Assembly: GCF_001941445.1 (NCBI RefSeq)
Contig: NZ_CP009245.1
Span: 2,317,992 to 2,381,991 of the forward strand
From: Corynebacterium aquilae DSM 44791
GTDB taxonomy: Bacteria > Actinomycetota > Actinomycetes > Mycobacteriales > Mycobacteriaceae
Direction of reading: 5' to 3'
DNA: 64,000 nt
Positions 19,540-34,079 of this stretch are shown one piece after another; the first letter of the stretch is position 1; each line of letters opens with the position of its first letter. The translations under genes were made by a program, and so were the position numbers. Below the pieces are notes generated by a model, which made no database searches, was not told the DNA's origin, and saw only the letters and a program-made list of their open reading frames with translations.

Positions 19540-21198
19540 TTAGGAACCGAGGACGCTGGAGACCAGTTCTTGGGCTTCTGCTTGGACGCGGGCGAGGTGG
19601 TCTGCACCCTTGAAGGATTCGGCGTAGATCTTGTATTTGTCTTCGGTGCCGGAGGGGCGGGCGGCGAACCACGCGTTTTCGGTGGTGACTTTGAGTCCGC
19701 CGATGGCTGCGCCGTTGCCGGGGGCTTTGGTGAGCTTTGCGGTGATGTCTTCGCCGGCCAGGGTGGTGGCGGTGACGTCTTCCGGGGATAGCTTTTTCAG
19801 GATGGCTTTTTGCTCGCGGTTGGCGGCGGCGTCGGTGCGCGCGTAGACGGGGGCGCCGAATTGTTCGGCGAGTTCCGCGTAGCGCTGGGAGGGGGTTTTG
19901 CCGGTGACTGCCAGGATTTCGGAGGCCAGCAGGTCGAGGATGAGGCCGTCTTTGTCGGTGGACCAGACGGTGCCACCACGGCGTAGGAAGGAGGCGCCGG
20001 CGGATTCTTCGCCGCCGAAGCCGATTCCGCCGTCGATCAGGCCGGGGACGAACCATTTGAATCCGACGGGGACCTCGATCAGGGTGCGGCCGAGGTTGTT
20101 GACGACGCGGTCGATCATGGAGGAGGACACCAGGGTTTTGCCGACGGCGGTGCCGGGCGCCCAGTCGGGACGGTTGGTGTAGAGGTAGTCGATGGCGACG
20201 GCGAGGTAGTGGTTCGGGTTCATCAGGCCGGCGTCTGGGGTGACGATGCCGTGGCGGTCCGCGTCGGCGTCGTTGCCGGTGGCGATGTCGAAGTGTTCAC
20301 GGTTGCCGACGAGGGAGGCCATGGAGTTCGGGGAGGAGCAGTCCATGCGGATTTTGCCGTCGGTGTCGAGGGTCATGAATCGCCAGGTGGCGTCGACGCG
20401 GGGGTTGACGACGTCGAGGTTGAGGCCGTAGTGCTCGCCGATGGCGCCCCAGTAGTCGACGCTGGCTCCACCCATGGGGTCCGCACCGATGTGGATGCCG
20501 GCTTTTTTGATGGCGTCCATGTCGACGACGTTGTTGAGGTCGCCGATGTAGTGGTGCATGTAGTCGTGGCGCTGGCAGCGGGGGTCGAGGACCCCGGCAA
20601 CGCTGGTGCGCCGGAGGTCTTTCATGCCGCCGCGCAGGATCTCGTTGGCGCGGTTGGCGATCCAGTCGGTGGCGTCGGTGTCGGCGGGGCCGCCGTTGGG
20701 GGGATTGTATTTGAAGCCGCCGTCGCGGGGCGGGTTGTGGGAGGGGGTGATGACGATGCCATCGGCCCGCTTGGGGTCGGTGCCGGTGACGCCGCCGGTG
20801 AGGGTGGCGTTGTGGCTGAGGATGGCGTGGGAGACCGCCGGGGTAGGCGTGTAGCGACCGGCGGCATCCACCAGCACGTCGATATCGTGCGCGAGGAGGA
20901 CTTCCAGGGCGCTGATCATGGCGGGCTCGCTCAAGGCGTGGGTGTCCCGGCCGATGTAGACGGGGCCGCCGATGCCGTTGGCGGCGCGGTATTCAACGAT
21001 GGCTTGGGTGGTGGCCAGGATGTGGTTTTCGTTGAAGGCGGTGTCGAGGGAGGAGCCGCGGTGCCCGGAGGTGCCGAAGACGACCTGCTGATCGGGGTTG
21101 TCGGCGTCGGGGGTGCGGGTGTAGTACGCGGTTACGAGCTCGGCAATGTCGATCAGGTCGCTGTCTTGCGCAAGCTGACCAGCGCGGGGGTGAGCCAT
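19540..21198 (-). CDS. pgm: Phosphoglucomutase (alpha-D-glucose specific)
   Basis: Interconverts glucose 1-phosphate and glucose 6-phosphate for glycogen, trehalose and wall sugar metabolism. A 552-residue protein of the alpha-phosphohexomutase family. The phosphoserine loop is [12 protein letters not shown], the metal loop is DADADRHGI, the sugar loop [12 protein letters not shown], and the phosphate-binding site [16 protein letters not shown] is near the C-terminus. ATG at 21198 ([14 protein letters not shown]) has AGGAGG about four bases upstream; the frame open to 21585 is not translated sequence of this family. Confidence 0.97.
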   Translation of the reverse strand: MAHPRAGQLAQDSDLIDIAELVTAYYTRTPDADNPDQQVVFGTSGHRGSSLDTAFNENHILATTQAIVEYRAANGIGGPVYIGRDTHALSEPAMISALEVLLAHDIDVLVDAAGRYTPTPAVSHAILSHNATLTGGVTGTDPKRADGIVITPSHNPPRDGGFKYNPPNGGPADTDATDWIANRANEILRGGMKDLRRTSVAGVLDPRCQRHDYMHHYIGDLNNVVDMDAIKKAGIHIGADPMGGASVDYWGAIGEHYGLNLDVVNPRVDATWRFMTLDTDGKIRMDCSSPNSMASLVGNREHFDIATGNDADADRHGIVTPDAGLMNPNHYLAVAIDYLYTNRPDWAPGTAVGKTLVSSSMIDRVVNNLGRTLIEVPVGFKWFVPGLIDGGIGFGGEESAGASFLRRGGTVWSTDKDGLILDLLASEILAVTGKTPSQRYAELAEQFGAPVYARTDAAANREQKAILKKLSPEDVTATTLAGEDITAKLTKAPGNGAAIGGLKVTTENAWFAARPSGTEDKYKIYAESFKGADHLARVQAEAQELVSSVLGS

Positions 21199-21806
21199 GG
21201 CTCCTCCTAGGAGTGAAATGTGGTGTGTGAAAACTTTTGGGGCTTTCCCGCCCGCCACCAGCCGCGGTGTGCGCCTGCGCGCCAAACTTGAGGTGTTCAC
21301 AAGGTTCTGCGGGTGGCGGTTCGGGTGAGACCTAACGCTTCCATTGTTCCCCCAATCCCGGTGGCTTCGCAGGCGATATACCCCCCTTTTGTTTCCCCCT
21401 GAGGTACTAGGGCTGAATAGTACCCATGCCACCGATGGTGGCGCGGGGCGGTTGTTTTCACCCGTGTTGGGACACCTGCGCTGCAGTTGGCGTGGTCTCC
21501 TGTCCCCGGGCGGGGCGGATGGGAGGCGTGGGGAGCCTTTTCCGCTGTAGAGTTGCCAAGGTTTTGCCAGGTTCACAGAATTCAAGTCACATAGGCGGGG
21601 GTAGCGATTGGGGTGAATGATGGGTTAAAACAATGACAGTTAACGCATAGTATGAGATAGTAGTCACACTCACCAGCAGAGGTGGTCTCCCCCACCCCTG
21701 ATCGGCTGGTTGCGCACAATGCCAACCGCCGACCTCGTTTTCATCGGCACTGCACCCCCTTAGTGGGTACGGACATGGTCGATGCTGTCATCCCAAGGAG
21801 TCCGCC
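21199..21806. other. pgm-symporter divergent region with leader hairpin
   Basis: About 600 bases without a gene. A GC-rich stem-loop at 21703-21731 (CGGC-TGGTTG...CAACC-GCCG) lies about 75 bases before the symporter gene, followed by a smaller ACCC/GGGT stem at 21754-21768. It does not match a riboswitch class I know. The ribosome site AAGGAG lies just before 21807. Confidence 0.4.
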
Positions 21807-23222
21807 ATGGCGACACTACAGTCAACGCTGGATACTGTTTCCGGCTTTATTTGGGGCCCGTACCTGTTGATCCCCCTCCTCGTGGGGGCGGGCCTGTACC
21901 TCACGATCCGTCTCGGCGGCATCCAGTTCCGCGCCCTTGGTCGCGGTTTGCGACACGGCCTCATCGACGGGAGTGATTCCGGCGCGGGCGATATCTCCAA
22001 CTACCAGGCGCTGACTACCGCCCTGGCCGCCACGGTGGGTGTGGGCAATATCGTCGGCGTGGCCTCCGCACTGTCGATTGGTGGCCCGGGTGCCCTGTTC
22101 TGGATGTGGATGACCGGCCTCGTCGGCATGGCCACCAAGTATGTCGAGTGCTACCTGGGTGTCCGCTTCCGCGTCACTGACGCCGCCGGCGAGCAATCCG
22201 GCGGCCCCCAGTACTACCTCAAGCGCGGCATCAAGGGTGGCCTCGGCAAGGTGCTGGGCGTCGCCTTCGCAGTCTTCGCCGTAATTGCGGCTTTCGGTAT
22301 CGGCAACATGACCCAGGCTAATGCCGTCGCAGAAGGGTTGAGCAACTCCTTCAACATCGATCCGGCGATCACCGGCATCATCCTGTTCATCCTCGTTGGC
22401 ACCGTGCTGCTGGGTGGCATCCAGGCCATCGGTAAAGTGACCGCCGCCTTCGTGCCACTAATGATCGTCGTCTACATCGTGGGCGCCATCATCGTGCTCA
22501 TCCGCAACGCCGCGGATATTCCGGGCGCCATCGAGCTGATTTTCACCGATGCTTTCACCGGTACCAGCGCAGTCGGCGGCTTCATCGGCTCCGGTATCGC
22601 CTTGGCCATCCAGATGGGTGTGGCCCGCGGATTGTTCTCCAACGAGTCTGGCCTGGGTTCCGCCCCGATCGCTGCAGCCGCCGCGCAGACCACCCACCCG
22701 GTCCGCCAGGGTCTGGTCTCCATGACCCAGACCTTCATCGACACCATCGTCGTGGTCAGCTTCACCGGCCTAGCAATCGTCACCACGAACAGCTGGGACC
22801 TCGGCAGGGAAAACGCCGGCATCATCACCGCCACCGCTTTCAGCAAGGGTCTGCCCGGCTCCTGGGGTGACACCGTGGTCAGCCTGTCTGTGATCTTCTT
22901 CGCGTTTTCCACCATGCTCGGCTGGTCCTACTACGGTGAGCGCTGCCTCGAATCCCTCGTTGGACGTAAAGGCACCAAGCCCTACCGCATGGCGTTTACC
23001 TTGGTGGTGCTGGTCGGCGCCACGACCCCGTTGACTATCGTGTGGACCATCGCCGACATCATGAATGGCCTGATGGCGCTGCCGAACCTCATCGGATTGC
23101 TGATTCTGTCGGGCTTGGTCGCCCGCGAAACCCGTGCCTACCTCAAGTTCGACCCGCAGCTGCGCAAGAGCCCCGAGGAAGTGGCGGCATTCATCGAATC
23201 CCAAAACATGAACTGGAAGTAG
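21807..23222 (+). CDS. Sodium:alanine symporter family transporter (AGCS)
   Basis: A 471-residue sodium-coupled amino acid importer with about eleven membrane helices. The AGCS signature GGIQFRALGRGLRHG, the substrate/Na region TALAATVGVGNIVGVASALSIGGPGALFWMW, and GLFSNESGLGSAPIAAAAAQTTHPVRQG are all seen. Alanine or glycine are the usual substrates; which one is used here cannot be read. ATG at 21807 follows AAGGAGTCCGCC. The gene diverges from pgm. Confidence 0.93.
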   Translation: MATLQSTLDTVSGFIWGPYLLIPLLVGAGLYLTIRLGGIQFRALGRGLRHGLIDGSDSGAGDISNYQALTTALAATVGVGNIVGVASALSIGGPGALFWMWMTGLVGMATKYVECYLGVRFRVTDAAGEQSGGPQYYLKRGIKGGLGKVLGVAFAVFAVIAAFGIGNMTQANAVAEGLSNSFNIDPAITGIILFILVGTVLLGGIQAIGKVTAAFVPLMIVVYIVGAIIVLIRNAADIPGAIELIFTDAFTGTSAVGGFIGSGIALAIQMGVARGLFSNESGLGSAPIAAAAAQTTHPVRQGLVSMTQTFIDTIVVVSFTGLAIVTTNSWDLGRENAGIITATAFSKGLPGSWGDTVVSLSVIFFAFSTMLGWSYYGERCLESLVGRKGTKPYRMAFTLVVLVGATTPLTIVWTIADIMNGLMALPNLIGLLILSGLVARETRAYLKFDPQLRKSPEEVAAFIESQNMNWK

Positions 23223-23279
23223 CACTGGTGGCCACACCTTAAACGTGAACCACAGGTGCACTAACTAGGCTGCACCCAA

Positions 23280-23323
23280 CCAGCCACACAAGCAGCCACA
23301 CAACCAGCCAAACAACCAGCCAC
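23280..23323 (+). repeat. Short tandem 12-bp repeat
   Basis: Three and two-thirds copies of a 12-base unit CCAGCCACACAA (variants begin with G or carry AAACAA), between the symporter stop and crcB. Confidence 0.85.
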
Positions 23324-23363
23324 TGTGTTCCTACTCCTGCTTTGAAGGGGGAGTTCGAATACA

Positions 23364-23711
23364 GTGGCTTTTGTGAAAAGCACACACATACCCACCGCCA
23401 TTGTTGCGGGTGCAGGAGCCTCCTTGGGGGCGATCACCCGCTATGCGGTGGGTATTGTCATTCCGGGACTTGCCGGCCTGCTCATCATCAATATTCTGGG
23501 CTGCTACGCCATGGGAAGGTTGAAGCCACCGGTATTTTGGTCAACGGGTTTCCTCGGGGGATTTACGAGCTTTTCCAGCTATATTGCTGTCTCCCACGCG
23601 CAAAGCATCACCACCCAAGTCGGCTATCTACTCGGCACTCTTCTTTTGTGCGTGGCCGCGTGGCTTATCGGGGACACAAGGGAAGAAAAAAGTGCTGGGA
23701 GCAAACCATGA
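23364..23711 (+). CDS. crcB: Fluoride channel subunit CrcB/Fluc, first copy
   Basis: A four-helix membrane protein of 115 residues that exports fluoride as a dual-topology or hetero dimer. Family elements are GASLGAITRYAVG at the N-terminus, the polar-track asparagine in LLIINILGCYAMG and the phenylalanine-box helix break FLGGFTSFSSY. The start is GTG at 23364, about 15 bases after GGGGGAG. The stop overlaps the next gene's start (ATGA), so the two products probably form a heterodimer. I found no fluoride riboswitch upstream. Confidence 0.92.
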   Translation: MAFVKSTHIPTAIVAGAGASLGAITRYAVGIVIPGLAGLLIINILGCYAMGRLKPPVFWSTGFLGGFTSFSSYIAVSHAQSITTQVGYLLGTLLLCVAAWLIGDTREEKSAGSKP

Positions 23712-24052
23712 CGCTCCTGACGCACACTCTGATCCCGATCATCGTCGGCGGCTTTTGTGGCGGCGTGAGCAGATATACGTTGTCGAAACTTCCGCACGGA
23801 ACCCACGTGGCGAACATGTTCGCCTGTATCGTGCTGGGAATCGTCACAGCGATAGCCTCACACGCCCCGTGGGCTGTGTTTTTAGGCGTTGGCTTTGCAG
23901 GCGCCCTATCGACGTGGTCGACGTTGGCAAAAGAGTTGGGACAACACTTTAAACAGCACCGCCCTACTGCTTATCTCCACGCGTCGATCGCTGTAACAAC
24001 GGGTATGGCCATGTTTGTCCTTGGAAGCGCACTCGGCTCCTTAGTGCACTAA
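23708..24052 (+). CDS. crcB: Fluoride channel subunit CrcB/Fluc, second copy
   Basis: A 114-residue partner of the first CrcB, translationally coupled by the ATGA overlap. It has the same four-helix layout with VGGFCGGVSRYTLS, the asparagine in ANMFACIVLG and GFAGALSTWSTLAKE. The phenylalanine-box is diverged (LSTWST instead of FTSFSS), which is common for the second member of tandem Gram-positive crcB pairs. Start ATG at 23708. Confidence 0.9.
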   Translation: MTLLTHTLIPIIVGGFCGGVSRYTLSKLPHGTHVANMFACIVLGIVTAIASHAPWAVFLGVGFAGALSTWSTLAKELGQHFKQHRPTAYLHASIAVTTGMAMFVLGSALGSLVH

Positions 24053-24373
24053 CTACGCCGATTATGAAACGCCCCAAAGAACACTGCACCTTTCAATATC
24101 AAGCAGAGACACTAGCGGCGCGAGGTTGGGAGAAACCCCTCCCGGTGGGGAATGGGTCAAAGAATAGGGCTCAAGCATCCCAGACACCACACCAGGCGCC
24201 TTATCCCCTACCCTGTGCGAGCACTACCCTAGAATTACCCTTATCAAGACGTCAGGCCCCATCCCCCGCCGTTGCTTGGTGGTATCGGGCAATCGGTGAC
24301 TCCCGATAACCCCTCGGCAGCTGCAACGCCCCCTTGGAAACCAGGCCCTGATCCCCTTTTTGGGTATGCGTGA
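24053..24373. other. Spacer between crcB and rrn terminator
   Basis: About 320 bases with no gene or clear site; an 81-codon frame at 24064 has no ribosome site or coding bias. Confidence 0.4.
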
Positions 24374-24422
24374 AGCCCCCCAAAACTGTCACCACCAACC
24401 GGTGGTCACAGCCTGGGGGGCT
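24374..24422 (-). terminator. rrn operon terminator
   Basis: AGCCCCCCA/TGGGGGGCT encloses a second stem TGTCACCACC/GGTGGTCACA (one mismatch region), just downstream of 5S rRNA on the minus strand. Confidence 0.85.
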
Positions 24423-24444
24423 CCATCATCATTATTCAAGTTTA

Positions 24445-24562
24445 GGTCGGCAGTGTCCTACTCTCCCACACACTCCCGTGTGCAGTACCATCGGCGCAGG
24501 TGAGCTTAGCTTCCGGGTTCGGAATGGGACCGGGCGTTCCCCCACCGCTAAAACCACCGACA
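24445..24562 (-). rRNA. rrf: 5S ribosomal RNA
   Basis: Minus strand reads GTCGGTGGTTTTAGCGGTGG at the 5' end and closes with GGACACTGCCGAC; the internal CCCATTCCGAACCCGGAAG is the conserved loop B/C region. Ends are approximate. Confidence 0.93.
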
Positions 24563-24586
24563 CAATCAACACTGTGTGACACGTGT

Positions 24587-24618
24587 GCTGTTTCTAACAC
24601 TGCATAGTGGACGCGAAC
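24587..24618 (-). other. Pre-23S processing stalk, 3' arm
   Basis: Minus strand GTTCGCGTCCACTAT is complementary to ATAGTGGACGCGAGC in the 16S-23S spacer (27944-27975). The pair would form the long stem closing pre-23S RNA, a typical RNase III substrate. Confidence 0.7.
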
Positions 24619-24704
24619 CTATATGTTCTCTTTGTTGTTACGCTTTTTAAGTTGATTATCAAGCAGTTCTAGACAACCACCACACACCCAACAATCAGGG
24701 TGTT

Positions 24705-29767
<5,063 letters not shown>

Positions 29768-30070
29768 ATCAGACATAAAATCCACTAATCAAAGTGCAAG
29801 AGTCCAAAACCTGAACAAAACAAACAACCAGCACACAACACACAAAAAACTGCGCATCATGTTCTAATGTTGTTGAATCCAAAAATTACATGAACAAAAA
29901 CCAGACCCCATCCCGACGGGGATAAGCGGGGCCCGGCAACAAATTTTCTACAAAACCTGTCAATCCGTTCACATGAAAAAACTGTCACCACAAAAACAGT
30001 GGTGTTAAAGGGACAAGCAGCCCCCGACAGCACACACATGAAAAGACCAACTGTAAAAAACAAGTACATT

Positions 30071-30094
30071 GGTACACTATTGAGTTCTCAAACA
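30071..30094 (-). promoter_or_regulatory. rrn leader processing/antitermination element
   Basis: Minus strand TGTTTGAGAACTCAATAGTG, a motif conserved in actinobacterial rRNA leaders, about 300 bases upstream of 16S and repeated in modified form in the spacer. Confidence 0.65.
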
Positions 30095-30176
30095 TCGTGC
30101 CCACCACACACAACAACAAGCAAAAAACGTAAACAAACGTTCACCAACTCGTTGCCGCACCATGGCGGTTCCACCG

Positions 30177-30205
30177 AGACTACACAAACCACAAACAGCT
30201 TGCAA
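30177..30205 (-). promoter_or_regulatory. rrn promoter, proximal
   Basis: On the minus strand TTGCAA (30200-30205), a 17-base spacer and TAGTCT (30177-30182), placing the start just upstream of the leader element. Confidence 0.6.
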
Positions 30206-30295
30206 ATCCGGCCGCCAACACAACCACAATCCCAACCCCCAAAGCCACTTAACGTGACCTCAGAAGCAACAGAACCTGTCGCGCTGACCCGGATA

Positions 30296-30324
30296 AAGTT
30301 ACACACCCCCACACCAGAACACAA
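30296..30324 (-). promoter_or_regulatory. rrn promoter, distal
   Basis: On the minus strand TTGTGT (30319-30324), a 17-base spacer and TAACTT (30296-30301), a second plausible sigma-A-type promoter 119 bases upstream of the proximal one. Confidence 0.5.
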
Positions 30325-30463
30325 AACCCCAGCACAACACAGGTTTTTTACAAGCGATATGTTGCTACCCAAGGGTTTTTAGGTCCGGTTGATGCCCAAA
30401 CAGGTCCGTTTGTGTCCTTTATGTGGTTGCTTGTCTGTTGGGTTTGTCCCCAACAACGCACAA

Positions 30464-30502
30464 AGGTTCTTGCCCTGCTTCAGTGAGCGAGGGCAAGAAC
30501 CT
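30464..30502. terminator. Terminator of murA
   Basis: AGGTTCTTGCCCT pairs perfectly with AGGGCAAGAACCT over 13 bp, directly after the murA stop, followed by TTTG on the minus strand. Confidence 0.85.
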
Positions 30503-30513
30503 GTATGTGTTTT

Positions 30514-31770
30514 CTACTCTTGGATTCTTTCGATGTCCGCACCGAGCTTGCGGAGATCTTCAACGAAGTTTGGGTATCCGCGGTCGATGTGGAAGACGTC
30601 ATGCACGCGGGTAGTGCCATCGGCGCAGAGTGCGGCGAGGACAAGTCCGGCGCCGGCACGGATGTCTGAGCTCCACACGTCAGTGGAGGACAGGCCTTCG
30701 CGGCCACGCAGCACCACGTGATGCCCGTCGACGCTGGCGTCTGCGCCGAGGCGCTGCATCTCGTCGACGAAACGGAAGCGGGACTCGAAAACGTTCTCGG
30801 TAATGACGGATGTGCCCTCAGCGACTGCGGCCAAACCAATAGACATGGGTTGCAGGTCAGTGGGGAATCCCGGGAAGGGCAGGGTCTGGTAGTCGACCGC
30901 CTTGGCCCGCTTAGTCATGCGCACCCGGAAGCCCTGTTCATAGGTTTCCACCTCGGCGCCCGCGTATTTCAGCTTTTCCAGCGGCAGGTGCAGGTTCTTC
31001 GGCGCGATACCACCGACGGTGATATCACCTTGGGTCATCGCTGCGGCATAGGCCCAGGTTCCGGCCACGATGCGATCGCCGACAACGGAGTGTTCTGCAG
31101 GGTGCAGCTTGTCAACGCCAGTAATGGTGATGGTGTTGGAACCTGCTCCCTCAATCTTGGCGCCCATTTGGATCAGCAGTTCGCACAGATCCACGATCTC
31201 GGGTTCGCGGGCTGCGTTGTCGAGGGTGGTCACGCCTTCCGCCAGGACTGCGGCGGTGAGAATGTTTTCGGTGGCACCCACGCTCGGGAATCCCAGAGAA
31301 ATGTGCGCGCCTTTAAGACTATCGGCCTGAGCAACGACGCAACCGTGCTCAATCATGGTGGTTGCGCCCATCTTTTCAAGGCCGGATTGGTGCATGTCGA
31401 GGGGGCGGGATCCGATGGCGTCGCCTCCGGGAAGGGCCACCTTCGCCCGGCCACAACGCGCGGTAAGCGGACCGAGGACGCACACCGAGGCACGGAACTG
31501 ACGGACTGCGTCGAAATCCGCATCGCTGGTGAGCTCTGCCGGGGTGGTGATGTGAACGGTCTGCCCGTCAATCTCTACCTCGCATCCCAGGCCGACGAGT
31601 ACGTCGCGCATGAGGGGGACGTCGAGAATTTCAGGACAGTTATGCAGCGTCGTGGTGCCCTCGGCGAGGAGGGCTGCGGCCATCAGCTTCAGCACGCTGT
31701 TTTTGGCTCCGCTTACTTTGACTGCCCCGTTGAGTCGGGCTCCACCAGTGACGAGAAATAGGTCTTTCAC
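30514..31770 (-). CDS. murA: UDP-N-acetylglucosamine 1-carboxyvinyltransferase
   Basis: First committed step of peptidoglycan synthesis: adds enolpyruvate from PEP to UDP-GlcNAc. A 418-residue EPSP-synthase-fold protein. The N-terminal [28 protein letters not shown] is diagnostic. The active-site position often filled by the fosfomycin-target Cys falls in [22 protein letters not shown], where a Cys is present. GTG at 31770 was chosen since a -10 TAGGCT lies seven bases upstream, making the mRNA leaderless; the frame open to 31827 would overlap the divergent gene. It lies just downstream of no other gene and is monocistronic. Confidence 0.96.
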   Translation of the reverse strand: MKDLFLVTGGARLNGAVKVSGAKNSVLKLMAAALLAEGTTTLHNCPEILDVPLMRDVLVGLGCEVEIDGQTVHITTPAELTSDADFDAVRQFRASVCVLGPLTARCGRAKVALPGGDAIGSRPLDMHQSGLEKMGATTMIEHGCVVAQADSLKGAHISLGFPSVGATENILTAAVLAEGVTTLDNAAREPEIVDLCELLIQMGAKIEGAGSNTITITGVDKLHPAEHSVVGDRIVAGTWAYAAAMTQGDITVGGIAPKNLHLPLEKLKYAGAEVETYEQGFRVRMTKRAKAVDYQTLPFPGFPTDLQPMSIGLAAVAEGTSVITENVFESRFRFVDEMQRLGADASVDGHHVVLRGREGLSSTDVWSSDIRAGAGLVLAALCADGTTRVHDVFHIDRGYPNFVEDLRKLGADIERIQE

Positions 31771-31774
31771 GCGA

Positions 31775-31803
31775 CCCAGCCTAGCGAAAGAAACTAGGCT
31801 GGG
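31775..31803. promoter_or_regulatory. Palindromic divergent leaderless promoter, murA / pduO
   Basis: CCCAGCCTAG (31775-31784), nine bases, CTAGGCTGGG (31794-31803): a perfect 10-bp inverted repeat. Each arm provides a -10 TAGGCT for one strand, ending exactly seven bases before GTG of murA (31770) and ATG of the adenosyltransferase gene (31808). Confidence 0.7.
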
Positions 31804-31807
31804 AGGC

Positions 31808-32404
31808 ATGTCTGTGCACTTGACCAAGATTTACACCCGTACCGGCGACGATGGAACCACCGGCTTGGCGAATTTTTCTCGCGTCCCTAAGGACGATCCG
31901 CGCTTGGTGGCTTATGCCGACTGCGATGAGGCCAATTGTGCTATCGGGGTGGCGGTAGCGCTTGGTCAGCTTAACGAGGACGTCAAGGAAGTTTTGCTGC
32001 GGGTGCAAAATGAGCTGTTCGATGCGGGTGCCGATTTGGCTACTCCCCTGGAGGAGAACCCGAAGTATCCGCCGCTGCGGATTGAGCAGGACTATATTGA
32101 CCGGTTGGAGGCGGACTGCGACCGTTTCAATGAGCGACTGGAGCCGCTGAGTTCCTTTATTTTGCCGGGCGGCACGCCGGGGGCGGCGTTGTTGCATTCG
32201 GCCCGCGCCATCGTGCGTCGTGCGGAGCGTGCCGCGTGGGCGGCTGTGCGCAGCAATCCGGAGACGACGAGTGTGGCACCGGCGAAGTATCTCAATCGCC
32301 TGTCCGATCTGCTTTTTATTTTGTGCCGTATCGCTAATGGGGGCGACGATGTGCAGTGGGTTCCGGGTGGCGACCGCAACGACGGGCCCGCGAAGAAGCA
32401 GTAG
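31808..32404 (+). CDS. pduO: Cob(I)alamin adenosyltransferase, PduO type
   Basis: Transfers the adenosyl group of ATP to cob(I)alamin to make coenzyme B12. A 198-residue helical-bundle protein with the N-terminal ATP loop [16 protein letters not shown], the conserved [13 protein letters not shown] and the C-terminal [19 protein letters not shown] at 31808 fits both a leaderless start and family length. It fits the cobalt transporter and two cobalamin riboswitches within 6 kb, so B12 is used here; which mutase or other enzyme needs it is not in the window. Confidence 0.93.
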   Translation: MSVHLTKIYTRTGDDGTTGLANFSRVPKDDPRLVAYADCDEANCAIGVAVALGQLNEDVKEVLLRVQNELFDAGADLATPLEENPKYPPLRIEQDYIDRLEADCDRFNERLEPLSSFILPGGTPGAALLHSARAIVRRAERAAWAAVRSNPETTSVAPAKYLNRLSDLLFILCRIANGGDDVQWVPGGDRNDGPAKKQ

Positions 32405-32425
32405 GGTTTAGCGGCTGAAACGCTG

Positions 32426-32470
32426 AACTGCCCCGCACCTCGGAGATTCGGGTGCGGGGCAGTTCTTTTT
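32426..32470 (+). terminator. Terminator of the adenosyltransferase gene
   Basis: AACTGCCCCGCACC pairs perfectly with GGTGCGGGGCAGTT, followed by CTTTTT. Confidence 0.92.
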
Positions 32471-32484
32471 CGGTAGTGGGGCAA

Positions 32485-33327
32485 TCAGGGCAGTGCGCCG
32501 ATGCGACGGGCTGCATTGACGGCCTCGTAGCGGGTGTGGGCACCGAGTTTGCGCATCACGCTGCGCAGGTAGCTCTTGACGGTTTCGGGACCAATGCCCA
32601 TTTCTTGGGCGGCTTCGACGTTGGTGTGGCCGAGGGCAACGCAGGCGAGGACGTCGAGTTCGCGGGCAGACAGCTTGGTGGTCTGCTTGACCCGGACTGG
32701 GGTAACCATTTGGTCACACACTTCTTCAAGTTCCTGTCGCAGCTCACCATCATCGAGCCGGTTGACGACCATGCGAAGTTTGCCATGCGCGGAGCGGATC
32801 TGTTCCCATTCAGCACCGTTCATCATGCGCCCCTGCTTCATGGGGTTCAGGCGGCCCATGTCATTGCGGCGGAAGGCCGCGTTGACGGCAAACTCTTGCT
32901 CAAGCACCCGGGCGGTCATGGTGACTTCTTCGATGACCTTGTCACCCAGGCGAACCGGGGAGTGCACACCCACGTACAGCACACCGCGAATTTCGCGGCC
33001 CACGATGACAGGGACTGCAACGATGCTGAACAGTCCCTCGTCGAGGACTGCGTCGTCGTATTCGTGGCTGATCACGTTGGCGCGGGAGTAGTCGGACACG
33101 CCGACGGGGCGGCGGGTCGACATCACGCGGCCACCGACACCGCAGCCGGTGTCGATGATGAGGTTTTGCAGTGCGGGGGTACGTAGCCCCACCCAAGAGT
33201 GAATCTGTAGACGACCATCCGGCAGGACGCCGGCAAACATGGTCACGGGAATACCCGTCGCAGATTTCAGCTGGGTCAGTGCTGAGCGAATGGCGTCTTC
33301 GTCATCCTTCAGGCGTCCGGAATCCAC
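32485..33327 (-). CDS. ramA: LuxR-type regulator of acetate metabolism (RamA-like)
   Basis: A 280-residue transcription factor with an N-terminal GAF-like sensor (about residues 15-145: VTMFAGVLPDGRLQIHSWVGL, FSIVAVPVIVGREIRGVLYVG) and a C-terminal LuxR helix-turn-helix (LSARELDVLACVALGHTNVEAAQEMGIGPETVKSYLRSVMRKL). In C. glutamicum RamA controls acetate genes and its own gene. The start is GTG at 33327 with AGGAGG five bases upstream. Its upstream region is dense in RamA-like C/G runs. The acetate CoA-transferase gene at 41951 is a likely target; this is inferred from known biology. Confidence 0.92.
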   Translation of the reverse strand: MDSGRLKDDEDAIRSALTQLKSATGIPVTMFAGVLPDGRLQIHSWVGLRTPALQNLIIDTGCGVGGRVMSTRRPVGVSDYSRANVISHEYDDAVLDEGLFSIVAVPVIVGREIRGVLYVGVHSPVRLGDKVIEEVTMTARVLEQEFAVNAAFRRNDMGRLNPMKQGRMMNGAEWEQIRSAHGKLRMVVNRLDDGELRQELEEVCDQMVTPVRVKQTTKLSARELDVLACVALGHTNVEAAQEMGIGPETVKSYLRSVMRKLGAHTRYEAVNAARRIGALP

Positions 33328-34079
33328 GCGTTCCTCCTAGGAAAAGGGGTTGTATTAGGCCTGTGACATGGGAAGTTGGCAATCCTGCGCGCGTGCGCTG
33401 GCTTACCTTGGGCTGGGATTACCCGATAGGCCTCAATTACTGAACAGATTATAACTGCCAATCGGGGGTGATTCGCCAGGTTTTCGTGTTGTCTTTTTCG
33501 CCAAAGGTGCCCGAATGGTGTTGCCTCCGCCACCATTTCGCCCGGAGGAAGCCCCCTCGCTTTCACCCCTTGGGCCAAATTTTTTGCATGGAAAGTCCGT
33601 AAGTCACCACCCCCACAAAGTACTCCCACCCCCAGGAAACTGCTGGCAGTAGGGTTTTTCTTATAGGAAACCCCCGGGGGTTTATGGCGGGAAGTCGCGG
33701 GGGTAGCCACATGGGATGCCCCCTACCGCGTGAAGCACCCCCAAAGTTGTCATAGTCATGCAGAACACCCACCCCTGTGGGGTGAATTACACAAGTTTTT
33801 TTCACATATCTGCCCTGCCTGCCCCGGCGTCGATGTCCGAACGGAAACTTTTGCGTGCCCTATGCCCCTCCCCCGCGGGCGCACCCGCAAGTTAGCCCCG
33901 GGGGTACCGGGCCGCATTGGCTTAGGGTGGACTTCCCCCGGAGGGTTGAAAAGCGCTACAATTACTCCTTGCAACATGGTTCGCCCGTGACATACCCGCA
34001 TTTCGATCGTTGAGCGGTGCGCGCACTATTTTTCCATCCGGCACGGTGGTTGTTTGTGCGCTTTAAGCTCGCTTTTCGG
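33328..34079. other. ramA upstream region rich in RamA-like stretches
   Basis: About 750 bases without a gene. Runs matching A-C4-5-A/G/T or A/C/T-G4-6-T/C cluster at 33607-33640 (two ACCCCCA), 33668-33680 (ACCCCCGGGGGT), 33700-33725 and 33745-33785. RamA sites are short and degenerate, so individual sites are weak calls; the density is notable. Confidence 0.45.

Noticed and set aside
20209..21210. 333-codon plus-strand frame
   Set aside because: Antisense to pgm; Val/Gly/Asp-rich, no domain.
21661..21806. Glycine riboswitch upstream of the symporter gene
   Set aside because: The conserved glycine aptamer sequence elements are absent.
23281..23323. CRISPR-like short repeats
   Set aside because: The 12-bp units are contiguous without spacers and there are no cas genes.
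23223..23363. Fluoride riboswitch upstream of crcB
   Set aside because: The conserved crcB-motif core is not present; only the tandem repeat and a small GGTGCA/TGCACC stem are seen.
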